Positions 52,640 to 61,227 of a stretch of 64,000 nucleotides of DNA are shown here, in pieces. Below the pieces are notes generated by a model that saw nothing but the letters and a program-made list of their open reading frames with translations, searched no databases and was not told the origin of the DNA. Made by a program: the position numbers and the translations under genes. The DNA is from Bacteroidales bacterium UBA4116 (GTDB lineage Bacteria > Bacteroidota > Bacteroidia > Bacteroidales > Tannerellaceae): contig DFXE01000002.1 in the NCBI GenBank assembly GCA_002381645.1, positions 139,448 to 203,447 on the forward strand. Direction: 5' to 3'. The stretch's first letter is position 1; each line of letters begins with the position of its first letter.

Positions 52640-55294
52640 TTACTTTTTATTTCTGACGTTGAAGGTGAACGTATGGGTGCCTGCCTCCAACGATTGGTAT
52701 TGTTCCCCGTCTACGTTTTCCGGCTTATAGAAAGTAGCGCTGCTATTTGCCGGTATTTTTACTGTATAAATTATTTTATTTTTTTTCCGTTCCCATTTAG
52801 ATATTATCTGCCCGTAAGGACTCTCATACGTTGATTCGAAATTTGTTAAACCCGATACAAAGTTAGGGCGGAGAAGTATATTCTTAAAACCTGGTTGTTG
52901 CGGATCCGGCTTGATCCCCCCCAGTCCTTTATAAAACCACCCACCTATCTCACCGAACATCATATGGTTGTCGGAAATATCGCGCGGAGCATTCAGGTCC
53001 CAGTTTTCCAATAAAGTAGTTGCACCGTTCACGATCCACCACCCCCATGACGGGTATGTATCCTGCGCTGCTACTTTATATGCCGTTTCAGCCTGCCCAT
53101 TTTCACTCAAGGCATTCAGTATCGCTTTCGCACCCAATACACCTACATCTAAGTGAAAGCCTGCTTCTGCTACTTTTATTGCCAGGTTTTGAGCCACTTT
53201 TAATTTTAAAGATTCGGGTACAATACCCCATTGCAGCGGTACGCTCAATTCCGTCTGTGTTCCGCTGGCATATATTCCGGTTTCTTCATTCAGGTATTTA
53301 GCATTAACGGCATCTTTTATTTTCTCTGCCAAAGCCGTATAATACACATAATCTTCCTGTTTACCGAATAGTTTTGCTGCATCTGCCAGTATACGGGTAT
53401 CCACATAATAATAAACAGAGGATGTCAACTCCAGGGATGATGTTGATTTCACCGGCACCCAATCGCCGCGTCCCCATGATGTTAATCCGTCGGGGCTGGT
53501 ACGGTCTACATAGTTTACATACCGTTTAATGTTTTCATAACAATCGGCAAGCAGCTTGCTGTCTCCGTAAAACAGATAAATATTCCAGGGTATGATTGCT
53601 ATTGTGCTGGTCCAGTCCAGACCGTTATGGGTTCCGTATCCCCATCCCCCTGTAGGTATAATATCAGGTAAAACACCATTCGGTTGTTGTTCATCGCGAT
53701 GGTCTGCCAGCCATTTTTCATATACTGTAATACCGTCGAAATTATATAAGGCTGTTTCAATAGCAAAGTGCCCGTCTCCGGTCCATCCGTTCTTTTCCCT
53801 CTGGGGACAGTCGGTTGGGTAACCCATCAGGTTTGATAAATAAGCATTGTTGGTGGCCCACCACAGCTTGTTTACCAATTCATCTGATGTCTTGATTTGC
53901 CCGGTTGGAGGTACATCAGAGTGCATAAAGTAAGCTGTCAGGTTATCATCTGTAAATTTTAACGGCTTGTCTGTTATAACTTCCACATACCTGAATCCTT
54001 TATAATTGAACCTGGGCATAAATTCATCTTCACCTTTACCGCTTAAAATTACGATGTCTGTTTGGAAAGGATCCGTATCATCCACCGGCCGATAATACAC
54101 ATCAATATTCGATAAATCCACGTGTCCGTTATCATATAAGCGTTCTGCGTGCCTGAGTTTGACTACGGTTCCCTCTTCTCCTGAAACACGGAGTTTTGTC
54201 ACACCTGAAATATTTCGTCCAAAATCGAAAAGATAGGTGGTATCATTGAGTTGCTTTACCGTTTTGGCCGGAACAGTCTCCACATTCCGTATCGGATGAA
54301 GTTGCTGGGAGGTAATATTTCCGGATGGTGCACCACGGTAACCGACATTCTTCCATTGGCTGTCATCAAATGCCGGGGTATTCCAGCCTTTTTGTTCCAA
54401 CCGCGCGTCATAATGTTCGGCTGTATAAATACTGTTGAATATTATGGCTCCGTCAGATGTTTTCCAGTCAAGGTCTGATTTTATCGTTTCGACACTTCCG
54501 TCCGTATAGGTAATACGTACATCCATACAGAATGCCGGACGGTTTCGCCACGGCGCCCGGTCGAAATTCCATACAGCCAACGACTGATGATTATACCATC
54601 CGTTACCCAATATCATTCCAATTGCATTATCCCCTTTCTGTAAATGTCCGGTTACGTCATAGGTAACATACATATTCCTCCTGTCGAAACGGGTATACAT
54701 CGGATCCAGCCGGTGATTGCCGACTTTTTGTCCGTTTAACGACAGTTCATATAGCCCTGCAACAGCTACATAAGCACGAGCCGACCGTATCTCTTTTGTA
54801 ACGTTAAAAACTTTACGAAAATAAGGCGCAGGCTTATAATGAATATCGTTCCGGTCGCTGATCCATGCTCCCTGCCAGTTCTCAATACCCATCATTCCCG
54901 TTTCAAATGAATGTACAGCGGAAGAAGCTTCCCTGCCATCTTTGTCCCAAAGAGTCACTTTCCAATAGTAACGGCAAAAAGATTGAAGTTCTTTACCTTT
55001 ATAAGTAACCAGAATATCACGTGATTCAACCTTTGAAGTATTCCATATATTGCCTTCTCCGTTTTGAACGGAAAGAGAATCGGTACCGACCAAAACCTGG
55101 TAGGCTGTTTGTCTGGCATCCGGCCGTGTATCTTCCAACTGCCAGGTCAGTCTGGGATAAGGATTATCTATACCTAACGGGTTGTGCAGATGTTCACAGC
55201 GAAGTTTTACCGGAGCAAATGCATTGTTGCCTCTAACAAAGTTGATATTGCAGCAAAACACTGCAAGAAAAATAAGTAATAGTATTCTTCTCAT
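52640..55294 (-). CDS. Alpha-L-rhamnosidase GH78, secreted
   Basis: Second rhamnosidase of the locus, 884 residues, exported by a type I signal (MRRILLLIFLAVFCCNINFVRG). It has the same domain order as the other GH78: the N-terminal LRCEHLHNPLGIDNPYPRLTWQL beta-sandwich, carbohydrate-binding-like domains, then the (alpha/alpha)6 barrel with YPTDCPQREKNGWTGDGH (the general-acid Asp region). It ends with a beta-sandwich. It probably works in the periplasm, whereas the lipoprotein paralogue would act at the surface. Its gene is placed between the sigma and the anti-sigma genes, which is not the usual order. Confidence 0.92.
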   Translation of the reverse strand: MRRILLLIFLAVFCCNINFVRGNNAFAPVKLRCEHLHNPLGIDNPYPRLTWQLEDTRPDARQTAYQVLVGTDSLSVQNGEGNIWNTSKVESRDILVTYKGKELQSFCRYYWKVTLWDKDGREASSAVHSFETGMMGIENWQGAWISDRNDIHYKPAPYFRKVFNVTKEIRSARAYVAVAGLYELSLNGQKVGNHRLDPMYTRFDRRNMYVTYDVTGHLQKGDNAIGMILGNGWYNHQSLAVWNFDRAPWRNRPAFCMDVRITYTDGSVETIKSDLDWKTSDGAIIFNSIYTAEHYDARLEQKGWNTPAFDDSQWKNVGYRGAPSGNITSQQLHPIRNVETVPAKTVKQLNDTTYLFDFGRNISGVTKLRVSGEEGTVVKLRHAERLYDNGHVDLSNIDVYYRPVDDTDPFQTDIVILSGKGEDEFMPRFNYKGFRYVEVITDKPLKFTDDNLTAYFMHSDVPPTGQIKTSDELVNKLWWATNNAYLSNLMGYPTDCPQREKNGWTGDGHFAIETALYNFDGITVYEKWLADHRDEQQPNGVLPDIIPTGGWGYGTHNGLDWTSTIAIIPWNIYLFYGDSKLLADCYENIKRYVNYVDRTSPDGLTSWGRGDWVPVKSTSSLELTSSVYYYVDTRILADAAKLFGKQEDYVYYTALAEKIKDAVNAKYLNEETGIYASGTQTELSVPLQWGIVPESLKLKVAQNLAIKVAEAGFHLDVGVLGAKAILNALSENGQAETAYKVAAQDTYPSWGWWIVNGATTLLENWDLNAPRDISDNHMMFGEIGGWFYKGLGGIKPDPQQPGFKNILLRPNFVSGLTNFESTYESPYGQIISKWERKKNKIIYTVKIPANSSATFYKPENVDGEQYQSLEAGTHTFTFNVRNKK

Positions 55295-55454
55295 TTTGTT
55301 TTAAATTATGGTTTCAGACTGACGAGGAAAATACAGAGTTTTATTATCTGTGCAAATATAATTTATTATCCATAGCTTTTCTAACCGGATATACATTTTA
55401 TTATTCCTATGACTACAAATTTTATTCCCGCCAAATCCATCACCGCCAGATAAC

Positions 55455-55518
55455 TACTTATTTCCGGATAATAAGTTACTTAGCTGGAATTAATAAACTT
55501 ATTAGCTACGGCTAATAA
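55455..55518. repeat. Two hairpins between the ECF sigma and GH78 genes
   Basis: ACTTATT...AATAAGT (about 55455-55475) and TTATTAGC-TACG-GCTAATAA (55499-55518). The second has the C(TACG)G loop, a member of the very stable UNCG tetraloop class in RNA. No T-run follows on the minus strand. Confidence 0.6.
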
Positions 55519-55581
55519 ATTACCCATTGGTCAGTTGACATAATGTTCTTCGTTTTTCCTGTGTTTTCAGTTTCCCGTATT

Positions 55582-56160
55582 TTAAAGAGAAAACAGAAAA
55601 AAGAACAGCAGCATATAGTCTTTTAATTCCCTCCGTAGCTTTTTGTAGGCTATTCCCATTTGGGTTTCTACGGTGTTAATTGAGATATTTAGTTCCGCCG
55701 CTATTTCCTTTTGCTTTTTACCTTCAATTTTACTCATGATAAAGATCTGGCGGCACCGGTCCGAAAGCGAGTCTAAAGCGCGGGAGACTATCTTATCGAT
55801 ATCCTTTTCGGTAAATAATGTTTCATCGAACGCTTCGAGCGAATTAAGGTTCATTCGTAAGGTAATGGCATATTCTTCCTGCATCTTGCTCGCCGTTTCG
55901 CGTATAATTGTTTTGTGCCTCAAAAAATTAAGACATTTGTTCCTTACGGCAGTAAAAAGAAATGCAATTAAATTGGAATACGAAAAAAGCATCATCCGCC
56001 TTTCCCACAATTCCAGGAATACATCCTGCACGATATTCTCGGCGTCTTCATCGGACACCACATATTCTTTTGCAAAATACTTCAGCTTTGAGAAATAATT
56101 CAGGTAAAATTTCTCAAAATCTATATGTTTTTTATCCTCTTTTGATGATACTTCCTTCAT
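55582..56160 (-). CDS. ECF RNA polymerase sigma factor (FecI-like)
   Basis: Sigma factor of 192 residues, started at ATG 56160 (MKEVSSKEDKKHIDFEKFYL); an open frame 69 codons longer runs into the divergent promoter and is rejected. Region 2 (about 18-85, AENIVQDVFLELWERR) and region 4 (about 125-180, LSDRCRQIFIMSKIEGKKQKEIA, then LNISINTVETQM as the HTH) are clear. The last ten residues are hydrophobic (LLFFFLFSL), a feature of Bacteroidota FecI-like factors. It opens the rhamnoside locus and presumably activates it when released by the FecR protein. Confidence 0.92.
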   Translation of the reverse strand: MKEVSSKEDKKHIDFEKFYLNYFSKLKYFAKEYVVSDEDAENIVQDVFLELWERRMMLFSYSNLIAFLFTAVRNKCLNFLRHKTIIRETASKMQEEYAITLRMNLNSLEAFDETLFTEKDIDKIVSRALDSLSDRCRQIFIMSKIEGKKQKEIAAELNISINTVETQMGIAYKKLRRELKDYMLLFFFLFSL

Positions 56161-56225
56161 TCCAGAGCGGCTTACAAGGTGTAAAAATAGAACAAAGTAT
56201 TCATAACCTGAATATATTTGTTTAT

Positions 56226-56233
56226 TATCTTTG
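56226..56233 (+). promoter_or_regulatory. -7 element of the nucleotidyltransferase gene
   Basis: TATCTTTG, 36 bases before the start codon. TATATTTG at 56213-56220 is an alternative. It lies in the short divergent region shared with the sigma gene. Confidence 0.5.
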
Positions 56234-56269
56234 CCACGGAATGAATCATAACAGATAAAACTCAATAGT

Positions 56270-57172
56270 ATGAAACCTACTTTATTTGTATTAGCTGCCG
56301 GTATGGGTAGCCGGTATGGGGGATTAAAACAATTAGACGGACTCGGTCCTAACGGCGAAACTATCATGGATTACTCTATATTCGACGCTATCCGCGGAGG
56401 ATTCGGCAAACTGGTATTTGTTATCCGTAAATCGTTTGAAGAAGATTTTCGCAGTAAAATCATATCTAAATATGAAAATCACATTCCGGTAGAAGTGGTT
56501 TTCCAGGAACTGGATAACCTTCCGGCAGGCTTTAAGGTGCCCGAAGGACGTGTGAAACCGTGGGGAACCAATCATGCGGTGCTTATGGGAAAAGACGTCA
56601 TACATGAACCGTTCGCAGTAATAAACGCGGATGATTTCTATGGACGCGACAGCTTCGCTACACTGGGTAAAGAACTTTCGGAAATGCGAGGCAAAGAGAA
56701 CTCCTATTGCATGATTGGTTACCGGGTAGGCAATACACTGAGCGAAAGCGGATCGGTAGCACGTGGCATCTGCGAAACAAATAAAGAAGGGTATCTGACA
56801 GGGGTTGTTGAACGTACGGCTATAGAACGTATCGACGGTAAGATACGGTTCACAGATGAAAACGGAGAGATCGTAGTTTTAGATGATAATACACCTGTTT
56901 CAATGAATATGTGGGGTTTTACTCCGGATTACTTCCGGTATTCGGAAGATTACTTTATAGAATTCCTGAAGCATAATATGGAAAACCTGAAAAGCGAATA
57001 CTTCATTCCGTTAATGGTAAACGAATTGATCACTACAGGAACGGCCAAAGTAAAAGTTTTAGACACTACCTCCAAATGGTTCGGGGTTACATATGCTGAA
57101 GACCGGCAGGGCGTAGTCGACAAGTTAAATGCTTTAGTAGATTCGGGAGAATATCCGGAGAAATTATTCTAA
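56270..57172 (+). CDS. Sugar-phosphate nucleotidyltransferase
   Basis: Cytosolic NTP-transferase fold enzyme of 300 residues. The activation loop LAAGMGSRYGGLKQLDGLGPNGE is the nucleotide-binding G-x-G-x-R signature. VINADDFYGRDSF carries the metal-binding Asp and VSMNMWGFTPDYF the sugar-binding part. It makes an NDP-sugar from a sugar 1-phosphate; the sugar cannot be assigned. The gene is divergent from the ECF sigma factor and is followed by a terminator, so it is monocistronic. Confidence 0.85.
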   Translation: MKPTLFVLAAGMGSRYGGLKQLDGLGPNGETIMDYSIFDAIRGGFGKLVFVIRKSFEEDFRSKIISKYENHIPVEVVFQELDNLPAGFKVPEGRVKPWGTNHAVLMGKDVIHEPFAVINADDFYGRDSFATLGKELSEMRGKENSYCMIGYRVGNTLSESGSVARGICETNKEGYLTGVVERTAIERIDGKIRFTDENGEIVVLDDNTPVSMNMWGFTPDYFRYSEDYFIEFLKHNMENLKSEYFIPLMVNELITTGTAKVKVLDTTSKWFGVTYAEDRQGVVDKLNALVDSGEYPEKLF

Positions 57173-57189
57173 TTAAAAACCAGATATAA

Positions 57190-57230
57190 TAAAAAAGGCT
57201 GTTTCATTAATTGAGGCAGTCTTTTTTATT
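57190..57230 (+). terminator. Terminator after the nucleotidyltransferase gene
   Basis: AAAAAGGCTGTTTCA pairs with TGAGGCAGTCTTTTTT using several G-T pairs, loop TTAAT, followed by a T-run. Confidence 0.75.
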
Positions 57231-57260
57231 ACTTTTGCATGGTTAACAAATGATAAAGAG

Positions 57261-57932
57261 ATGAAATGTTCTAACTTATTACTGCTGATACCGGTATTTG
57301 TTTTACTTGCATTTTCCCTTCATGGGCAAGAGGCTGAGAAGCTTGTTATAATAGATACAGATATGGGTAAAATAAAGGTAAAGCTATTTAACGATACGCC
57401 TTTGCACCGGGATAACTTTCTGAAAAATGTGGAAGATAAACGGTATAACGACCTGTTATTTCACCGTGTTATCAAGCAGTTTATGATACAGGCCGGTGAT
57501 GTTACTTCGAAAGATGCACCACTCGATAAGCAATTAGGCAGTGGCGATTTAAGTTATACCATACCTGCTGAAATTCATTATCCCAAATATTTTCATAAGC
57601 GTGGAATGCTTTGCGCCGCACGTACCTCGGATGAAGAAAATCCGGACAAATCGTCATCGGCCACCCAGTTTTATATTGTGACGGGAAAGCACTACACCGA
57701 AATGGAACTGGATAAAATGGAAAAGACCAATAATACACCTTTCACACCCCAACAAAAAGAAGCGTATATGCTGGAAGGTGGGGTTCCGAGCCTGGATGGT
57801 AAATATACTATTTTCGGCGAAGTTGTAAGCGGCATGAAAGTGGTGGATAAGATACAATTTTCTCCGACCAACGAATACGACCGCCCACTGAAGAATATTA
57901 AAATCAAATCAATGACAATCACTTCCAAATAA
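57261..57932 (+). CDS. Peptidyl-prolyl isomerase, cyclophilin type, exported
   Basis: Cis-trans prolyl isomerase of 223 residues with a signal peptide (MKCSNLLLLIPVFVLLAFSLHGQ), so periplasmic. The cyclophilin core has FHRVIKQFMIQAGD (the FHR/FMIQ active-site segment), SATQFYIVTGK and GKYTIFGEVVSGMKVVDKI. A 40-residue helical loop interrupts the usual core, as in other Bacteroidota relatives. It is ten bases upstream of a paralogue without a signal peptide; the pair most likely arose by tandem duplication. Confidence 0.92.
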   Translation: MKCSNLLLLIPVFVLLAFSLHGQEAEKLVIIDTDMGKIKVKLFNDTPLHRDNFLKNVEDKRYNDLLFHRVIKQFMIQAGDVTSKDAPLDKQLGSGDLSYTIPAEIHYPKYFHKRGMLCAARTSDEENPDKSSSATQFYIVTGKHYTEMELDKMEKTNNTPFTPQQKEAYMLEGGVPSLDGKYTIFGEVVSGMKVVDKIQFSPTNEYDRPLKNIKIKSMTITSK

Positions 57933-57942
57933 TTTTGCAATA

Positions 57943-58701
57943 ATGGAAATTCAGGACCCAATAATAGTAATGCATACATCCTTAGGTAATATCAGGATTA
58001 AATTATATAATGACACTCCTTTACACCGTGATAATTTTATTAAGTTAGCTAAAGAAGGAACATACAACGGACTACTCTTTCACCGCGTAATTAAAGAGTT
58101 TATGATACAGGGCGGTGATGTCACTTCCAAAGATGCACCTATCAATAAGCAACTGGGAGCAGGCGATTTAGGGTATACTGTTCCGGCTGAATTTATCTAT
58201 CCCCGGTATTTCCACAAAAAAGGTGCTTTGTCCGCAGCCCGCACAGGCGATGAGGTGAACCCGGAAAAAGCATCTTCAGCATCCCAGTTTTTTATAGTTA
58301 CGGGAAAAGTATATACAGATGCCGAACTAAATCAAATGGAGAAACAAAAGGAAGCCCGCCTAAAGCAAACAATATTTAACCGATTGCAAACTGAAAACAA
58401 ATCACAAATAATGAATTTGTACCGGAACGGCGAAAAAGACGAGTTGACTATCCTGAAAGATACACTTATTGGTAAAGCCGAAATGGAAACGGAAAGACGT
58501 AAAGATGAAGTAAAATTTACACCCGAACAACGCGAAATTTATAAATCAAAGGGGGGCGTTCCATTCCTGGATAATGAATATACGGTTTATGGTGAAGTGA
58601 TTGAAGGATTAGATATAGTTGAGAAAATTGAAAATGTAAAAACGAATTCTTCAGACCGGCCTCTTGAAAATATTGTGATTACATCGGTAGAGATCGGGTA
58701 A
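57943..58701 (+). CDS. Peptidyl-prolyl isomerase, cyclophilin type, cytosolic paralogue
   Basis: Cyclophilin of 252 residues lacking any signal peptide (MEIQDPIIVMHTSLGNIRIK). The core motifs FHRVIKEFMIQGGD, SASQFFIVTGK and NEYTVYGEVIEGLDIVEKI are intact. Compared with its upstream neighbour, the helical loop after VTGK is about 45 residues longer and strongly charged (residues about 125-185), a possible partner-binding or chaperone-like arm. It is in the same operon as the exported copy. Confidence 0.92.
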   Translation: MEIQDPIIVMHTSLGNIRIKLYNDTPLHRDNFIKLAKEGTYNGLLFHRVIKEFMIQGGDVTSKDAPINKQLGAGDLGYTVPAEFIYPRYFHKKGALSAARTGDEVNPEKASSASQFFIVTGKVYTDAELNQMEKQKEARLKQTIFNRLQTENKSQIMNLYRNGEKDELTILKDTLIGKAEMETERRKDEVKFTPEQREIYKSKGGVPFLDNEYTVYGEVIEGLDIVEKIENVKTNSSDRPLENIVITSVEIG

Positions 58702-58709
58702 CAGAATAG

Positions 58710-59387
58710 TTATTCCTGTCCTGCTGTAATTTCTTTCCAAAGATTATCGCCGGGAACAGGAGCCGTAATCTTTATTTCTTCTTTAGAGACAGGGTGAATA
58801 AATTCGATCCGGCGGGCGTGAAGGCTAATTCCTCCGTCGGGATTGGAACGGTCGGCCCCGTATTTAAGGTCGCCTTTGATCGGACAACCAATTTTAGACA
58901 ATTGGGAACGTATCTGGTGATGTCGTCCGGTCTTTAAATCAATTTCCAGTAAATAATAATTATCCGACCTCGCAATTAACCTGTAATGAAGGATTGCTTT
59001 TTTTGTACCTGGACGTTCGGAGTCGTGGGCATAGCTTTTATTCTGACGCTCATTCCGGTCAATCCAGTGTATCAATTCATCTTCTTCTCTGGGGGGTTGA
59101 TGCTTCACAATAGCCCAATATGTTTTTTTTAGTTTTCTTAACCGAAACATATCGTTAAGGCGGGAAAGCGCCTTACTGGTTTTGGCAAAAACAACCAAGC
59201 CGCTAACCGGACGGTCAAGCCTGTGCGTAACGCCAACAAATACATTACCCGGTTTTTGATATTTCTTTTTCAACCAGTCTTTCACAAGATCGGAAAGAGG
59301 AATATCACCGGTTTTATCACCCTGTACGATCTCGCTGCAAGTTTTATTGACGGCAATAATATGGTTGTCTTCGTAAATAACGTTCAT
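58710..59387 (-). CDS. RluA-family pseudouridine synthase
   Basis: RNA-modifying enzyme of 225 residues without an S4 domain, as in the short RluA/TruC-like group. The catalytic Asp is in GVTHRLDRPVSGLVVFAKT (HRLD motif), with the later LLEIDLKTGRHHQIRSQLS and GDLKYGA motifs. It isomerises uridine in rRNA or tRNA; the target cannot be told. It lies on the minus strand behind fabG, separated by a long inverted repeat, and is convergent with the cyclophilin operon. Confidence 0.93.
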   Translation of the reverse strand: MNVIYEDNHIIAVNKTCSEIVQGDKTGDIPLSDLVKDWLKKKYQKPGNVFVGVTHRLDRPVSGLVVFAKTSKALSRLNDMFRLRKLKKTYWAIVKHQPPREEDELIHWIDRNERQNKSYAHDSERPGTKKAILHYRLIARSDNYYLLEIDLKTGRHHQIRSQLSKIGCPIKGDLKYGADRSNPDGGISLHARRIEFIHPVSKEEIKITAPVPGDNLWKEITAGQE

Positions 59388-59397
59388 TTGAAATAGT

Positions 59398-59485
59398 AGT
59401 TAGTAGTTGGTAGTTAGTGGTTGGTAGATGGAAGAAAATCCGGATTCATTTTTGACCTCTTTCTACTAACTACCAACTACTAACT
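59398..59485. repeat. Perfect 21-bp inverted repeat between fabG and the RluA gene
   Basis: Left arm 59398-59418 (built of TAGTTAGTAGTTGG words) and right arm 59465-59485 are exact complements, spaced by 46 bases. It could be a palindromic repeat family member, an attenuator or a terminator; no clear T-run follows. Confidence 0.75.
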
Positions 59486-59501
59486 CCCGCCTACTATTCG
59501 A

Positions 59502-60248
59502 TTACATATTCATTCCGCCGTCGCAAAGAATGGTTTGTCCCGTAACATAAGCGGACATATCCGATGCAAGGAAAGTTGCTACATTAGCTACGTCTTCCGT
59601 GGTACCTCCACGACGTAACGGGATCTGTTTTGCCCAGTCGGCTTTTACCTCATCTGAAAGAACGGCCGTCATTTCTGTTATGATAAAACCGGGAGCGATA
59701 GCATTGGCACGAATATTACGCGAGCCCAATTCTTTCGCCACACTCTTGGCCAAACCAATCATACCGGCTTTAGACGCTGAATAGTTCGCTTGCCCCGCAT
59801 TACCCGAAACACCTACAACTGAAGCCATATTAATGATACTTCCCGATTTCTGTTTCATCATGACCGGAGTTACGGCATGGATAAAATTAAATGCAGATTT
59901 GAGATTTACATTGATTACCATATCCCATTGCTGTTCAGACATCCGCATCATAAGTCCGTCCCTTGTGATACCCGCATTATTTACCAATATATCGATACGT
60001 CCGAAATCCTTAACGATTTCAGCAACCACCGTATGGGCTTCTTCGAAGTTAGCCGCATTAGAAGCATATCCTTTTGCTTTAACTCCAAAAGATTCGATTT
60101 CATGCTGGGTAGCCAGTCCGTTTTCGTCGATTGAGAGATCAGTGAAAGCAACATTTGCTCCTTCAGCAGCAAATTTCAACGCGATAGCCTTACCGATTCC
60201 ACGTGCAGCTCCGGTTACAATAGCTACTTTACCTTCCAATAATTTCAT
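59502..60248 (-). CDS. fabG: 3-oxoacyl-[acyl-carrier-protein] reductase
   Basis: Cytosolic short-chain dehydrogenase of 248 residues, the normal FabG length; reduces 3-oxoacyl-ACP with NADPH. Features are the TGAARGIGKAIA cofactor loop, the NNAGITRDG strand, catalytic Ser in INMASVVGVSG, and YSASKAGMIG (Tyr/Lys of the triad), ending TGQTILCDGGMNM. The gene follows a KAS III-like synthase and a TetR regulator in one operon, so it may be dedicated to a special acyl chain rather than be the housekeeping copy. Confidence 0.93.
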   Translation of the reverse strand: MKLLEGKVAIVTGAARGIGKAIALKFAAEGANVAFTDLSIDENGLATQHEIESFGVKAKGYASNAANFEEAHTVVAEIVKDFGRIDILVNNAGITRDGLMMRMSEQQWDMVINVNLKSAFNFIHAVTPVMMKQKSGSIINMASVVGVSGNAGQANYSASKAGMIGLAKSVAKELGSRNIRANAIAPGFIITEMTAVLSDEVKADWAKQIPLRRGGTTEDVANVATFLASDMSAYVTGQTILCDGGMNM

Positions 60249-60272
60249 AAGATTAGTTTGTTTATTTATAAC

Positions 60273-61217
60273 TTAGCATTTTATTAAACAGGCGCCGGCT
60301 GAGTATCCACCGCCAAATACAGTGATAGCTACCAGATCGCCTTTCTTAAACGCATGATCGTTTTGAGCATATACTAATGCTGAACTTACCGAACCTGTAT
60401 TTCCTAATTCTTCAATATTATGAAGAAACTTTTCATCGGGAAGATTCAATTGTTTGGCTATATTAGCCATAATACGCATATTCGCCTGATGGCCGATGAA
60501 ATAAGAGAGTTCGTCCAGTCCATATCCGTTTTTCTCCAAAAGATAAAGTACATTTTTAGGCATATAGGTACACGCCTGTATAAATACATCCCTTCCTTCA
60601 GGCATCATAATACCGCCATCTCGGGGACGTAGCTGTACCCCTTCAGGCCCTTTGCTTATATGACCGAGCCCTTCTGTATAAATATCCAGGATTTCCTGAT
60701 CTTTTTCACTTGCCTGTTCTTTAGATATAAAAAAGGCAGCGGCGGCATCTCCCCAGAGATGGCCGGACTTCGGATCCTCTTCATTAGAATAAGCAGAATT
60801 TTTATCCGCAGAAATAATCAAGGCTTTCGATGCCTTATTTATAGCAAAATAACCTTCTATTATCTCCAGTGCGTTTATAAATGAAGAGCAGGCGGAAGAA
60901 ATGGAAAAGGCCTTTGCTTTTTCTATACCGAATTCACGCTGGGCAATATGCGCCGCAGTGGCAACCGTGTCAAAAGGAGAATAGGAAGCCGAGATAATCA
61001 GGTCGACCTCTTTAATATCATAGGGTAATTTAGGTAAAGCATCGCGTATAGCCTCCAATCCCATGGTAGAAATATTTTCTTCCGGCTTTGCTTTAGATCT
61101 GGTTACGATACCGGTACGCTGTTCAATCCACTCGCTTGTCAACCCATTCACTTCTAAGAAATGATCGTTATGTACCCGCTCTTCAGGTACATAAACTCCT
61201 GTAGCATTAATAAACAT
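60273..61217 (-). CDS. 3-oxoacyl-ACP synthase III (KAS III, FabH-like)
   Basis: Thiolase-fold condensing enzyme of 314 residues with the full KAS III triad: Cys 110 (SISSACSSF), His 243 (GHQANMRIM) and Asn 273 (ELGNTGSVSSA). The C-terminus GGGYSAGACLIKC matches the family. It would start chains by condensing an acyl-CoA with malonyl-ACP. The GLTSEWIEQRTGI segment is FabH-like, but overall it is divergent enough that I do not call it the housekeeping fabH. It lies 10 bases after the TetR gene and 24 before fabG. Confidence 0.88.
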   Translation of the reverse strand: MFINATGVYVPEERVHNDHFLEVNGLTSEWIEQRTGIVTRSKAKPEENISTMGLEAIRDALPKLPYDIKEVDLIISASYSPFDTVATAAHIAQREFGIEKAKAFSISSACSSFINALEIIEGYFAINKASKALIISADKNSAYSNEEDPKSGHLWGDAAAAFFISKEQASEKDQEILDIYTEGLGHISKGPEGVQLRPRDGGIMMPEGRDVFIQACTYMPKNVLYLLEKNGYGLDELSYFIGHQANMRIMANIAKQLNLPDEKFLHNIEELGNTGSVSSALVYAQNDHAFKKGDLVAITVFGGGYSAGACLIKC

Positions 61218-61227
61218 CCCTGTTTTT

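Noticed and set aside
56161..56367. 69-codon N-terminal extension of the ECF sigma factor
   Set aside because: It would overlap the divergent nucleotidyltransferase gene and its promoter, and has no sigma-factor similarity; the ATG at 56160 gives the standard length.
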